DNA of 12,328 nucleotides from Flavobacteriaceae bacterium (GTDB lineage: Bacteria > Bacteroidota > Bacteroidia > Flavobacteriales > Flavobacteriaceae), in assembly GCA_013003145.1 (NCBI GenBank), contig JABDLH010000238.1, positions 1 through 12,328 of the forward strand. Reading direction: 5' to 3'. This document shows, in pieces, positions 1 to 7,648 of this stretch. Below the pieces are notes generated by a model. That model was not told the origin of the DNA and searched no databases. It saw only the letters and a program-made list of their open reading frames with translations. The translations under genes and the position numbers were made by a program. Each line of letters opens with the position of its first letter. Within the stretch, counting starts at the first letter, position 1.

Positions 1-606
1 GTCCAGGGCTACCTCTTCAGAGAAATCTTCAGTGATACCGCTTAAATTCCTTTCCTTGGTGTATATACGGCTGATGGTATCAATTTCATTGAGGGGCCCC
101 CTGATCATCACCGTATCCGGGCTTATCGTCAGGGTGCTATCCATTAAATGATTCTTACCCAAGGTGATATTCAATGTAGAAATTACCGGTAAGGGCTTTT
201 CGTGGATCTGGTTAAAATCCAGGTAGATGTTTTCACGATCCATCCCCCGAATCTCCATGGACATCGGCAATTGCTTTTCTATCTGTTCCCGGTAAACATC
301 GGCTGGTATAAGATAGCGACTGCCATCATGAGTGAGCTCTGTCAGATCTACAGCAACTTTCTGCTTGCTAAAATTAAATCCGAGGAATTGGAAACCACTG
401 GCTTCTAACCTAACCCCTACCTCCTGCTTAGAAGCACCGGTGAGGATGAGGCTGTCCGGGACATTGATGTATTCTAATTCAAATAAGGCCTGGTCGGTGT
501 GGGTATCCGACAGTTTACTGATCAGCCATGCCATAAAAGACGCCAACAGGAACAACAAAAAGGTGTTGACCTTTCTCCTCGGGAAACGACTTTCTGTCTG
601 GTTCAT
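1..606 (-). CDS. YbbR-domain membrane-anchored protein (CdaR-like), 3' end outside window
   Basis: The frame is open from the ATG at 606-604 to the left edge (202 codons, no stop), so the C-terminus is missing. It begins with a short basic stretch (RKV at residues 11-13) and one membrane segment (about residues 14-31). The rest is a beta-rich extracytoplasmic region with two repeats of YbbR character, about residues 38-92 and 140-202 (for example the VMIRGP stretch at 166-171). YbbR domains occur in CdaR, the membrane partner of the diadenylate cyclase CdaA in Firmicutes. Here no cyclase gene is adjacent, so a role in c-di-AMP control is only a family-level guess. The start codon overlaps the stop of the upstream glycosyltransferase gene as ATGA, which suggests translational coupling. 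In Bacteroidota this gene is often followed by coaE, but that would lie outside the window. Confidence 0.78.
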   Translation of the reverse strand, partial: MNQTESRFPRRKVNTFLLFLLASFMAWLISKLSDTHTDQALFELEYINVPDSLILTGASKQEVGVRLEASGFQFLGFNFSKQKVAVDLTELTHDGSRYLIPADVYREQIEKQLPMSMEIRGMDRENIYLDFNQIHEKPLPVISTLNITLGKNHLMDSTLTISPDTVMIRGPLNEIDTISRIYTKERNLSGITEDFSEEVALD

Positions 607-1631
607 GATTCTGTGGTTCTTTGAAAAAATAATTGTGGAAAAATTGCCTCTGGCTGCTTCTTGCTAAAATTAACCAAGATTGTCGACTTCAGAAAACCAT
701 ATCCGTATCCTATGAATTGAATAAATACCGCGATAAGCCCGAGAAAGGCCACTCTGAAGCTTTTACTAGCCAGGTATCCATCTATTAGTAAAAGTACCAT
801 ATACAGTCCGTAAAACACTAATGGCACCCATCTAATTGCGCCCGTTAGTAATAAAGCCCAGGGTAAGGCTGCCAATAAGCCCAAAAGGAACACGCTGGGA
901 AACCAATAGGTTATCCTGGAGGTATGAGGGTGCCAGGAACTCAGGATTGGGCGGACCATCCCGAATTTCTTTACCTGCTGGTAAAACTTCTTAAAATCGA
1001 CTCTTCGCTTATGAAATACATAAGCGCCTTGCAGTAAGCCGGTTTTAAACCCCAATTGTTTTAAGCGGATACTCAGGTCCGGATCCTCTCCCGGATGTAT
1101 ATTCCCAAATCCCCCGGTGGTTTCGAACGCTTTTTTGGAAAGCCCCATATTAAAACTACGGGGTTCAAATTTATGCCTGGCTGCTCCTTTACCCCGGATC
1201 CCCCCTGTAGTCAGGAAAGAGGTCATGGCATAATTGATGGCCTTCTGCACCGGGCTGAACGAAGGATGGGCGGTGTCTGGTCCACCATAGCAATGCAGGA
1301 ATTCTTCTTCCAGGCTCGTATTGACCACCTGCAGGTATTCCGGGGGCAATAAGCAGTCAGAATCAAGTATGATGAAGTAATTCCCGTTAGCTACTTTCAT
1401 ACCAAAGTTCCGGGAATCACCAGGACCTGTATTCTCTTTAAAGTAGTATTGGATCTTCAACTGCTCTTTATAATCTTTGACAACCTCCTCCGAGGTCTCT
1501 GAAGACCCGTCTTCTACAACGACGACCTCAAAGGGACTGCTGAACTTAAGGGCCTCAAGGCTCTGGAGTAGTTCACTCAACTCTTCGGGCCGGTTGTACA
1601 CCGGGATAATAAAGGAATACTTCAGCTCCAT
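603..1631 (-). CDS. Family 2 glycosyltransferase with C-terminal membrane segments
   Basis: A 342-residue protein with a GT-A type catalytic domain in the first 240 residues. Visible marks are the N-terminal strand FIIPVYNRPEEL (7-18), the EDGS segment (40-43), the metal-binding DxD motif as D90-S-D92 after FIIL, and the GEDPDLSIRL helix (181-190) with the acidic pair E182-D183 typical of family 2 enzymes. Three hydrophobic segments follow (about 243-264, 267-288 and 293-314), so the enzyme is probably held at the cytoplasmic face of the inner membrane and acts on a lipid-linked or surface glycan. Donor and acceptor cannot be read from sequence. The gene starts 64 bases after the fabI stop, just past that gene's terminator, and its stop overlaps the start of the YbbR gene. 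I could not find a convincing promoter of its own. Confidence 0.85.
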   Translation of the reverse strand: MELKYSFIIPVYNRPEELSELLQSLEALKFSSPFEVVVVEDGSSETSEEVVKDYKEQLKIQYYFKENTGPGDSRNFGMKVANGNYFIILDSDCLLPPEYLQVVNTSLEEEFLHCYGGPDTAHPSFSPVQKAINYAMTSFLTTGGIRGKGAARHKFEPRSFNMGLSKKAFETTGGFGNIHPGEDPDLSIRLKQLGFKTGLLQGAYVFHKRRVDFKKFYQQVKKFGMVRPILSSWHPHTSRITYWFPSVFLLGLLAALPWALLLTGAIRWVPLVFYGLYMVLLLIDGYLASKSFRVAFLGLIAVFIQFIGYGYGFLKSTILVNFSKKQPEAIFPQLFFQRTTES

Positions 1632-1644
1632 ACAGAAGGTATTT

Positions 1645-1677
1645 AAACAGAAAAGCCACCCACAGTATGGATGGCTT
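1645..1677 (-). terminator. Intrinsic terminator downstream of fabI
   Basis: On the minus strand, 19 bases after the fabI stop codon, the transcript can fold AAGCCATCC against GGGTGGCTT (plus positions 1653-1661 and 1669-1677). This gives a 9-pair stem with one G-U pair and a 7-base loop. The stem is followed at once by the T-rich stretch TTCTGTTT (1652-1645). This is the classic layout of a Rho-independent terminator. It ends only 13 bases before the glycosyltransferase start codon, so it may be leaky. Confidence 0.65.
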
Positions 1678-1695
1678 CACCGTTTTAAAACTGGT

Positions 1696-2508
1696 TTATT
1701 TTGTGAATGCTTCCATAACCTCCTGGCTTACACCCATATTAGAGAATCCTCCGTCATGGAAGAGATTCTGCATAGTGACTTTCTTAGTGAGATCGGAAAA
1801 CAGGGATATGGTGTAATCTGCGCATTCCTGGGCTGTTGCATTTCCCAGGGGAGACATTTTCTCCGCATAACTGATAAATCCGTCAAAACCTTTAACCCCT
1901 TGCCCTGCCGTGGTAGGTGTTGGAGATTGTGAAATGGTATTTACCCTAACCTTTTTGTCTTTGCCGAAGAAGTATCCAAAACTACGGGCTACAGATTCCA
2001 GGTACGCCTTATTGTCGGCCATATCGTTGTAATCAGGGAATGTCCTTTGTGCTGCCATATAGGTAAGCGCCACAATACTACCCCACTGGTTCATCGCATC
2101 GTTCTTATATAATGTCTGTAATACCTTGTGAAAGGAGAGGGCAGAAACGTCCCATCCTTTGGCGGTAAAGTCATAATTCTCATCGGTATAATGGCGTCCT
2201 TTACGTACGTTGACCGACATCCCGATAGAGTGCAGTACAAAGTCGAGCTTCCCTCCCAGGACCTCCATTGCTTTGGTGACCAGTTCATTCAGGTCCTCTT
2301 CGCTTGTCGCGTCAGCCGGAATGATCTCTGAGCCTGTTTTTTCTGCAAGTTCTTTTATTTTCCCCATTCGCATTGCGATGGGCGCGTTGGTAAGGACGAA
2401 AGTACCCCCTTCTTCATGAACGCGTTCTGCCGTTTTCCAGGCGATTGAATTCTCATCAAGGGCACCAAAAATTATCCCTTTTTTTCCCTTTAGTAAATCG
2501 TTGGCCAT
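1696..2508 (-). CDS. fabI: Enoyl-[acyl-carrier-protein] reductase (NADH), FabI
   Basis: A 270-residue protein that matches FabI over its whole length (E. coli FabI has 262). It catalyses the last reductive step of each fatty-acid elongation cycle, reducing trans-2-enoyl-ACP in the cytoplasm. The N-terminal nucleotide-binding region has the form GIIFGALDENSIAW (11-24). The active site is visible as Y150, then Y160 and K167 in the Y-x6-K arrangement (PDYNDMADNK), the FabI version of the short-chain dehydrogenase site. The segment after the third strand reads SQSPTPTTAG (193-202) where E. coli has a GPIRTLAA-type loop. From memory this is usual for Bacteroidota FabI, not a defect. The C-terminal HDGGFSNMG (251-259) is also typical. 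The gene stands alone, with a candidate promoter upstream and a terminator downstream. Confidence 0.96.
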   Translation of the reverse strand: MANDLLKGKKGIIFGALDENSIAWKTAERVHEEGGTFVLTNAPIAMRMGKIKELAEKTGSEIIPADATSEEDLNELVTKAMEVLGGKLDFVLHSIGMSVNVRKGRHYTDENYDFTAKGWDVSALSFHKVLQTLYKNDAMNQWGSIVALTYMAAQRTFPDYNDMADNKAYLESVARSFGYFFGKDKKVRVNTISQSPTPTTAGQGVKGFDGFISYAEKMSPLGNATAQECADYTISLFSDLTKKVTMQNLFHDGGFSNMGVSQEVMEAFTK

Positions 2509-2538
2509 ATTAATATGTCTTTGATAGCGTTAGTTGGT

Positions 2539-2546
2539 CAAAGATA
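2539..2546 (-). promoter_or_regulatory. Candidate -7 promoter element for fabI
   Basis: Read on the minus strand the bases are TATCTTTG, an exact match to the Bacteroidota -7 consensus TAnnTTTG. It lies 30 bases before the fabI ATG, which would leave a leader of roughly 20-25 bases. I do not see a good TTG-type -33 element at the usual distance upstream, so this is only a candidate. Confidence 0.4.
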
Positions 2547-2666
2547 TCCAAAAAAGATAAATAGGGCCGTATTATAGCACGAATAACACTGTCAGGAATA
2601 TCTGGAGCCAACAGCTGGGGAAAGTATACAGGCAGGTCTAGGATCCTCCTAAAGAAGATCTTCGAT

Positions 2667-4319
2667 TTAATTCAATAATTGCCGGGCATGTGCAACCGCA
2701 GAATCGGTTACATCTTTCCCTCCGAGCATTTGGGCAAGTTCCAGGATACGTTCTTCGTTATCAAGCGCTTTCATCTTAGTATGGGTCACCCCTTCCTCGT
2801 CCAGCTTATACACTTTAAAATGCTGATCCCCTTTAGAAGCCACCTGGGGCAGATGCGTGATAGTGAATATCTGCATGGATTTACTCATTGCCATCATGAT
2901 ATCTCCCATCCTGCTGGAGATCTCCCCGGAAACCCCCGTATCTATCTCATCAAACATCATCGTGGGCAGGGGTTCGTATTCGGCCAGGATAGATTTGATG
3001 GTGAGCATGATCCTGGAAAGTTCACCTCCTGAGGCTATTTTTTTCAGGTCCCCGTAACCCGTCCCTTTATTAGCTGAAAATAACAGCGAAAGGGATTCCT
3101 TTCCACTAGCCTTATACTCCTGGGTTGGCAGTAATTCGAGCTTAAAACTGGCATTAGGCATACCAAGAGGATGAAGTCGGTCCTCCATGCGACTTATAAA
3201 TTCCGGCAAGACTTTCAATCGCCTGTCATGAAGCTGCTCACTGTATTTATCAAGTGATTTGATCAGCGCAGCCACTTCTTTTTCCTTGTTTTCAATTTCT
3301 CCTTCGAGGTCTTCTGAAGAAGACACCTTCTTGGCCAGGTCTTCCCGGATGGTAATCAAATCCTCTATATCCGTAGCCCCGTGCTTTTTCTGCAGGTCAT
3401 AAAGGGTTCGCAGCTGGTTACTGACCAATTCCAGTTGCCCGGGATCCGCTTCTACCGAACTCTCCAGGGTTCGGAATTCGTCGGCTATGTCGTCCGCTTC
3501 AATGATCACGGCCTGTATACGTTCGTTCAGGCTCTGGTATTTAGGTCCGAAACCTGTCAATTTCTGGGAGGCATTGCGCAACTCCCTGAGAAGGGTCAGC
3601 ACCCCTACCTGTTCATCGTTGAGCAGCTGGTCACCCGCACCGAGCTGTTCCATGATGGTTTCCACATTATTCAGCGCTTCGTACTCAGACTCCAATTCTT
3701 CCTGAATTCCGGGCGCTAAATTTACTGCCTGCAGTTCCTGCAACAGGAAACCTTTGTAGTCCTGTTCTTTCAACGCTGCTTGCTGTTGTCCCTTAAGATC
3801 TTCAAGATCATCCCGAAGTTTCCGGTAACGCTTTAATTCATCTTTATAATCAGACAGTAATTGTCGGTTATCCGCAATTGCATCGATAACTTTTAACTGG
3901 AAATCCTGGTCTGTAAGTTGAAGTGTTTGGTGCTGTGAATGGATATCGATCAGGCGGCGTCCTAACTGGGTCAATATATCCAGGGTTACCGGAACGTCAT
4001 TGACAAAGGCCCTGGATTTGCCGCTGGGTAATATTTCCCGACGGATGATGGTATGTAGTTCGTAATCCAGGTCTAGCTTCTCAAAAAGAGGCCGGAGTTC
4101 AAAATTGCCTACCTGGAAACCTGCTTCGATGATGCATTTACGTTCAGTATCGCGTAAAGAAGACAGGTCTGCGCGCTTACCCAGTACCATTGAAAGACCG
4201 TCGAGCAAAATAGATTTCCCCGCTCCAGTTTCACCAGTAATGGTCGTAAAACCTTCTGAAAAACGGACATTCAGGTCATCAATTAAGGCAAAATTCTTTA
4301 TGGAAAGATGGGTGAGCAA
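2667..4319 (-). CDS. recN: DNA repair protein RecN, SMC-like ATPase (TTG start)
   Basis: A 550-residue protein of full RecN length. RecN is a cohesin-like ATPase recruited to double-strand breaks to help recombinational repair. The N-terminal ATPase half has Walker A GETGAGKS (29-36). The middle, about 150-370, is charged and helical, forming the coiled-coil arm. The C-terminal half has the ABC signature SGGELSR (430-436) and the Walker B MMFDEIDTG (454-462). The start is TTG: the only in-frame codons between the upstream TAA and MLTHLSIKNFALI are AAT, AAC, AGA, CGA and TTG, and the family's usual N-terminus (M-L-x-x-L-x-I-K-N) begins exactly there. It lies 57 bases after the DUF4835 stop with no clear promoter between them, so it is probably the last gene of the bamD operon. 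A 7-pair inverted repeat touches its start codon. Confidence 0.96.
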   Translation of the reverse strand: MLTHLSIKNFALIDDLNVRFSEGFTTITGETGAGKSILLDGLSMVLGKRADLSSLRDTERKCIIEAGFQVGNFELRPLFEKLDLDYELHTIIRREILPSGKSRAFVNDVPVTLDILTQLGRRLIDIHSQHQTLQLTDQDFQLKVIDAIADNRQLLSDYKDELKRYRKLRDDLEDLKGQQQAALKEQDYKGFLLQELQAVNLAPGIQEELESEYEALNNVETIMEQLGAGDQLLNDEQVGVLTLLRELRNASQKLTGFGPKYQSLNERIQAVIIEADDIADEFRTLESSVEADPGQLELVSNQLRTLYDLQKKHGATDIEDLITIREDLAKKVSSSEDLEGEIENKEKEVAALIKSLDKYSEQLHDRRLKVLPEFISRMEDRLHPLGMPNASFKLELLPTQEYKASGKESLSLLFSANKGTGYGDLKKIASGGELSRIMLTIKSILAEYEPLPTMMFDEIDTGVSGEISSRMGDIMMAMSKSMQIFTITHLPQVASKGDQHFKVYKLDEEGVTHTKMKALDNEERILELAQMLGGKDVTDSAVAHARQLLN

Positions 4320-4341
4320 TCGTCTGTTATTTTAAGACGAT
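4319..4341 (-). promoter_or_regulatory. Inverted repeat abutting the recN TTG start codon
   Basis: The recN leader contains ATCGTCT and, after a 9-base loop, AGACGAT (plus positions 4335-4341 and 4319-4325). The 7-base arms are perfectly complementary. The last base of the second arm is the first T of the TTG start codon, so folding would place the initiation site against a hairpin. No T-tract follows, so it does not look like a terminator. A role in limiting recN translation, or as an operator, is inference. Confidence 0.35.
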
Positions 4342-4376
4342 AAAGGTAAATGATAAAGTGATGTAAAAAAAAGCGG

Positions 4377-5291
4377 CTAATAATTTATTTCATTCCAGGT
4401 ACCGGAATAAAACGGGGCGACCCTGTTCAGGGTTTCCTTTAATTGAACGATATCCACTTTTGGGCCGTCAGAAAAGATATTTTTAATCTCCTCGGATTTA
4501 GCATCAAAGAAGGTCTGTATCAATAAAGCATTCGGTCGGCGGCTGATCATGGTCTCAAACAACCTAAGGGTACCTGCAACCACTTGTTTCCCAGTGGTGT
4601 TATTGTCTGCAAGTACATCCAATCCCTTCCTATGGTAGTTATACAGTGCAATCCGGTATTCACGGAAGGTATTAGACATCAGGTTATCTACCAACTGGAA
4701 CCTGCTCCGGTTCTCGGCGGCTGTCTGTCCCCAACCTGAGGATCCGCTTCCCTGTGCCTGGGTAACGATCTGTTGTGCTCTTTCATAGAATTCGGTTCCT
4801 CCCTCCAAAGCAAAGGTGTCGGCGTCCAGGCCAAGCATAATATAGGCATAGTAAGCCACTACTCCGACAAGGTTAGATCCGAATAAATTCTCGTTGTACA
4901 CTAAGGGTTGAAATTCAATATACTCAAAATTAAAGTCGTTGTCCTTGTAATTAAAGACCGGGCTTTGATAGGAAGTATTGAAAACCGGCCTGGATGATTG
5001 TAATTGTATGTTGGCCTTAAAACGGTTGTTTTCATACTCCTCCACGGTGATGAACATCCGGCAATTTACCCTTTCATTTTCCAGGTAGACCTTGTTGGTC
5101 CATTTGCTCTTATTGATGAAATCGCTCAGGGAACGCTCTAAGGTGCGGAAGATCTGCTGATTGGTCTGGCTCACTTGTTCAGAATTCACCGTAACCGTGC
5201 AGTTCAATTCCTGGGCACTAAGCGGCATTAAACTGCATAGCCCCAACAAAAATACTAGTACTTTAATTCTGGATCCTTTGAATGATTTCAT
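4377..5291 (-). CDS. DUF4835 family secreted protein of Bacteroidota
   Basis: A 304-residue protein that I recognise as the DUF4835 family, found next to coaBC and recN in many Flavobacteriia and of unknown function. It has a clear Sec signal peptide: basic start MKSFKGSRIK, hydrophobic core VLVFLLGLCSL (11-21) and a probable cleavage site at LSA-QE near residues 26-28. The mature protein starts with the characteristic QELNCTVTVNSEQV segment, continues with the KWTN motif (63-66) and ends with the conserved FYSGTWNEINY-like tail. No cysteine follows the signal core in a lipobox, so it is more likely periplasmic or outer-membrane associated than lipidated. The chosen ATG gives a complete signal peptide but overlaps the coaBC coding end by 29 bases. 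There is no later Met that would keep the signal intact. Co-transcription with coaBC is very likely. Confidence 0.88.
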   Translation of the reverse strand: MKSFKGSRIKVLVFLLGLCSLMPLSAQELNCTVTVNSEQVSQTNQQIFRTLERSLSDFINKSKWTNKVYLENERVNCRMFITVEEYENNRFKANIQLQSSRPVFNTSYQSPVFNYKDNDFNFEYIEFQPLVYNENLFGSNLVGVVAYYAYIMLGLDADTFALEGGTEFYERAQQIVTQAQGSGSSGWGQTAAENRSRFQLVDNLMSNTFREYRIALYNYHRKGLDVLADNNTTGKQVVAGTLRLFETMISRRPNALLIQTFFDAKSEEIKNIFSDGPKVDIVQLKETLNRVAPFYSGTWNEINY

Positions 5292-6468
5292 GGAAGATAT
5301 CTTTGGCCACCTCGGCCTTGCTTTTTAATGCAAACGACTTAATGCCTGAATTCTTGTCCAGGAACGATATTTTATTGGTGTCTCCGCCGAAGCCCGCCCC
5401 CTGGTCCCTCAAAGAATTCAGTACGATGGCATCCAGGTTCTTCCTCTCCAGCTTTTCCCGGGCATGGGCCACTTCGTTCTCCGTTTCCAGGGCAAATCCC
5501 ACCAGGAATTGATGCTGTTTCTTTTCGCCAAGAGATTTCAGGATATCGGGGTTCTTTACCAGCTCAACCTGCATCTGATCCTCTTTTTTCTTGATCTTCT
5601 GCTCTGCCTGTTCCTGTGGCCGGTAATCAGCGACCGCCGCTGCACAGATCGCGATATCGCAGTCCTCGAAATAAACATGCGCAGCACGGTACATCTCGGC
5701 TGCAGTGGTTACCCGCAGTAATTTAATGGCCGCATTTGCGGGTTCCAAATGCGTTGGACCAGAGACCAGGACTACTTCTGCACCCAGTGCCGAAGCAACA
5801 TCAGCCAGTTCAAATCCCATCCGCCCACTGGAATGATTGCCGATAAAACGGACCGGGTCTATGGGTTCATAGGTAGGGCCCGCGGTGATCAATACCATCT
5901 TTCCAGTAAGTGGCATACGCGCTGTAAAATAGGCCTTGATACGGTCTATAATTTCCTCCGGCTCTGCCATGCGCCCCTCACCGTGAAGTCCGCTGGCGAG
6001 TTCTCCCGTACCTGCCGGGATCATTGTATTCCCGAAGGTTTCCAATGCCTTAATAGAAGCTACGGAAGAAGGGTGTTTAAACATATCCAGGTCCATTGCA
6101 GGAGCAAAGAATACCGGGCATTTTGCAGATAAGTAGGTAGCGATAAGTAGGTTATCGCAGTTTCCGGAAGCCATCTTGGAAAGGGTGTTGGCCGTGGCCG
6201 GTGCAATCAGCATCAGGTCTGCCCACAACCCCAATTCTACGTGGTTGTTCCAATCTACTTCACCATCTTCTTCCCGGATAAAATCGACCAGGGCCGGGTT
6301 CTTGGAAAGTGTGGCCATGGTCAGGGGGGTAACGAAAGAAAGGGCACCCTGCGTCAGAATCACTTTGACGTTGGCACCCTCTTTTATCAGTAATCGAACG
6401 AGAAATGCGGATTTATAAGCAGCAATACCTCCGGTGACACCCAAAAGTATATTTTTACCGCCCAGCAT
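5263..6468 (-). CDS. coaBC: Bifunctional phosphopantothenoylcysteine decarboxylase / phosphopantothenate-cysteine ligase CoaBC
   Basis: A 401-residue two-domain enzyme of coenzyme A synthesis. CoaB joins 4'-phosphopantothenate to cysteine and CoaC decarboxylates the product to 4'-phosphopantetheine. The CoaC flavodomain (about 1-185) shows GVTGGIAAYKS (10-20), the catalytic histidine H76 in NNHVELG and the APATANTLSKMA segment (89-100). The CoaB domain (about 189-401) shows GPTYEPIDPVRFIGNHSSG (197-215), AAAVADY (276-282), the KIKK lysine cluster (291-294), VKNPDIL and VLN. Two CoaC positions differ from the E. coli enzyme: the PxMNxxM motif reads PAMDLDM (Asp at 126), and the substrate-flap ACG reads ASG (Ser at 159 where E. 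coli has the catalytic Cys158). I recall the same motifs in other Bacteroidota, so this is probably lineage-typical. The start is 1 base after the rpoZ stop. Confidence 0.95.
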   Translation of the reverse strand: MLGGKNILLGVTGGIAAYKSAFLVRLLIKEGANVKVILTQGALSFVTPLTMATLSKNPALVDFIREEDGEVDWNNHVELGLWADLMLIAPATANTLSKMASGNCDNLLIATYLSAKCPVFFAPAMDLDMFKHPSSVASIKALETFGNTMIPAGTGELASGLHGEGRMAEPEEIIDRIKAYFTARMPLTGKMVLITAGPTYEPIDPVRFIGNHSSGRMGFELADVASALGAEVVLVSGPTHLEPANAAIKLLRVTTAAEMYRAAHVYFEDCDIAICAAAVADYRPQEQAEQKIKKKEDQMQVELVKNPDILKSLGEKKQHQFLVGFALETENEVAHAREKLERKNLDAIVLNSLRDQGAGFGGDTNKISFLDKNSGIKSFALKSKAEVAKDIFHEIIQRIQN

Positions 6469-6469
6469 T

Positions 6470-6805
6470 TTACTCTGAATCTTTCTCTGTATTCCTGTAG
6501 TAAATCTTATCTTCTAACCATTCCTGGATAGCAAGTGCATGTGGCTTAGGAAGTTTTTCGTAGAATTTTGAAACTTCTATCTGCTCCTTGTTCTCAAAAA
6601 CTTCTTCCAGGCTGTCGCTGTAAGTAGCAAACTCCTCCAGCTTTTCCAGTAGTTCTTTTTTGATCTCTGAATTGATCTGTATAGCTCTTTTAGCCGCTAT
6701 AGAGATGGCCTCATAAATGTTATCTGTGGGCTGGTCAAACTCGTTACGGTTCACGGTTACCGTAGAAACGGGAGCTTTGGAGTTCTTTAAATCGTTCATA
6801 TTCAT
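6470..6805 (-). CDS. rpoZ: DNA-directed RNA polymerase omega subunit (Rpb6/RpoZ type)
   Basis: A 111-residue protein. The recognisable omega/Rpb6 core is near the N-terminus: TDNIYEAISIAAKRAIQI (27-44) matches the family's helix pattern with the A-A-x-R-A motif. It is followed by an acidic, charged helical tail (about 45-105) in the style of Bacteroidota omega subunits. Omega binds the beta-prime subunit and supports assembly of RNA polymerase. The first ATG (6805-6803) overlaps the bamD stop as ATGA. A second ATG two codons later (6799-6797) could also serve. I chose the first because the overlap is a common coupling arrangement. The gene sits between bamD and coaBC, an order I recognise from Flavobacteriia. 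Confidence 0.88.
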   Translation of the reverse strand: MNMNDLKNSKAPVSTVTVNRNEFDQPTDNIYEAISIAAKRAIQINSEIKKELLEKLEEFATYSDSLEEVFENKEQIEVSKFYEKLPKPHALAIQEWLEDKIYYRNTEKDSE

Positions 6806-7632
6806 TTTGAGAGATTTTCTTGTTGTTGTACTTGCGCTAATTCGCTATCAATATCTTCAGCCAGACGGTTTGCTTCTTTAGCATAACTGGTTTCTGGGTA
6901 ATTCTTCATCAGGTTCTGGTATGCCGCCTGTGCAGCGAGCAACCTTTCCTTCTTTTTCTGAAAGGTACTATTCAATGCCAGGTTTGTACTGGCCACTACT
7001 TTCAGGTACATGGCTTCTTCCCTGAATACGGATCCGGGGTTATCAGACACAAAGTTTTCAAGCGCCGCGATCGCAGAAATGTTATATTCCAGGATGTACG
7101 ACTTCCCTAACTTAGTGAATTGCTTGGCAATCTCGAATTCTTTGCGCTCTTTTTTAGTCGTAAGTTCCCTGGCCATGGCGTTTGCCTCTTCCAGGTATTC
7201 CGATTCCGGGTAGGTGTTGATAAAAGACTGCAGCTTTACAAGTGCCTTGTCTGTATCTGTCTGATCCAGGGAATAGGCAGGAGACAGTTCATAATAACTT
7301 TTCGCTCCCAAAAAGGCTGCTTGTGAAGCCTTATCACTCTTGGGGTATGATTTCAGGAAACGCTCAAATTGATAGCCGGCAAAATTGTAATCCCCGATCT
7401 GGTAATAGGAATCAGCCAGGAAGAACATCACCCGTTCCCCTTGCGGTTTTCCAACATACTGGGGTGCGATCTGCGCCAGTAAACGATTGGCCCTTTTAAA
7501 ATCGCCCTCATCATATAGTTTTTCCGCCATTTCGTATTTGGCTTTTACGTCCTCGTTCTTGAGTACCTTTTGGTAGTCACTACAGGAAAAAAGTAAGCCG
7601 GTTACAAAAAATAGGAATAGGATTCGCCTCAT
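6802..7632 (-). CDS. bamD: Outer membrane protein assembly lipoprotein BamD
   Basis: A 276-residue lipoprotein built of tetratricopeptide-like helix pairs. BamD is an inner-face outer-membrane component of the BAM complex that inserts beta-barrel proteins together with BamA. The signal is basic at the start (MRR), has a hydrophobic core and ends in a lipobox LFSC with the lipidated cysteine at residue 17. Helical repeats are visible at about 30-58 (AEKLYDEGDFKRA), 65-99 (ADSYYQIGDYNFA) and 102-147, and more degenerate ones run toward the C-terminus (PETSYAKEA near 246-254). The family's usual SDYQKVLKN segment follows the lipid cysteine. The gene is the first of the probable operon with rpoZ, coaBC, the DUF4835 gene and recN. 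A candidate promoter lies directly upstream. Confidence 0.92.
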   Translation of the reverse strand: MRRILFLFFVTGLLFSCSDYQKVLKNEDVKAKYEMAEKLYDEGDFKRANRLLAQIAPQYVGKPQGERVMFFLADSYYQIGDYNFAGYQFERFLKSYPKSDKASQAAFLGAKSYYELSPAYSLDQTDTDKALVKLQSFINTYPESEYLEEANAMARELTTKKERKEFEIAKQFTKLGKSYILEYNISAIAALENFVSDNPGSVFREEAMYLKVVASTNLALNSTFQKKKERLLAAQAAYQNLMKNYPETSYAKEANRLAEDIDSELAQVQQQENLSK

Positions 7633-7648
7633 GCTAAAAAATATTTTG

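Noticed and set aside
1477..1932. A 151-codon plus-strand open frame across the glycosyltransferase start, the gap and the fabI end
   Set aside because: It lies antisense to two well-supported genes, its predicted protein has no recognisable motif, and it runs through the fabI terminator hairpin.
2642..2660. Hairpin GATCTTC / GAGGATC just after the recN stop, including a 10-base palindrome at 2654-2663
   Set aside because: It has 7 pairs with one G-U, but the following bases on the minus strand are CTAGACC with no T-tract, so I do not call it a terminator.
5749..6132. A 127-codon plus-strand open frame
   Set aside because: It is antisense to the CoaC/CoaB junction of coaBC and has no start context or family resemblance.
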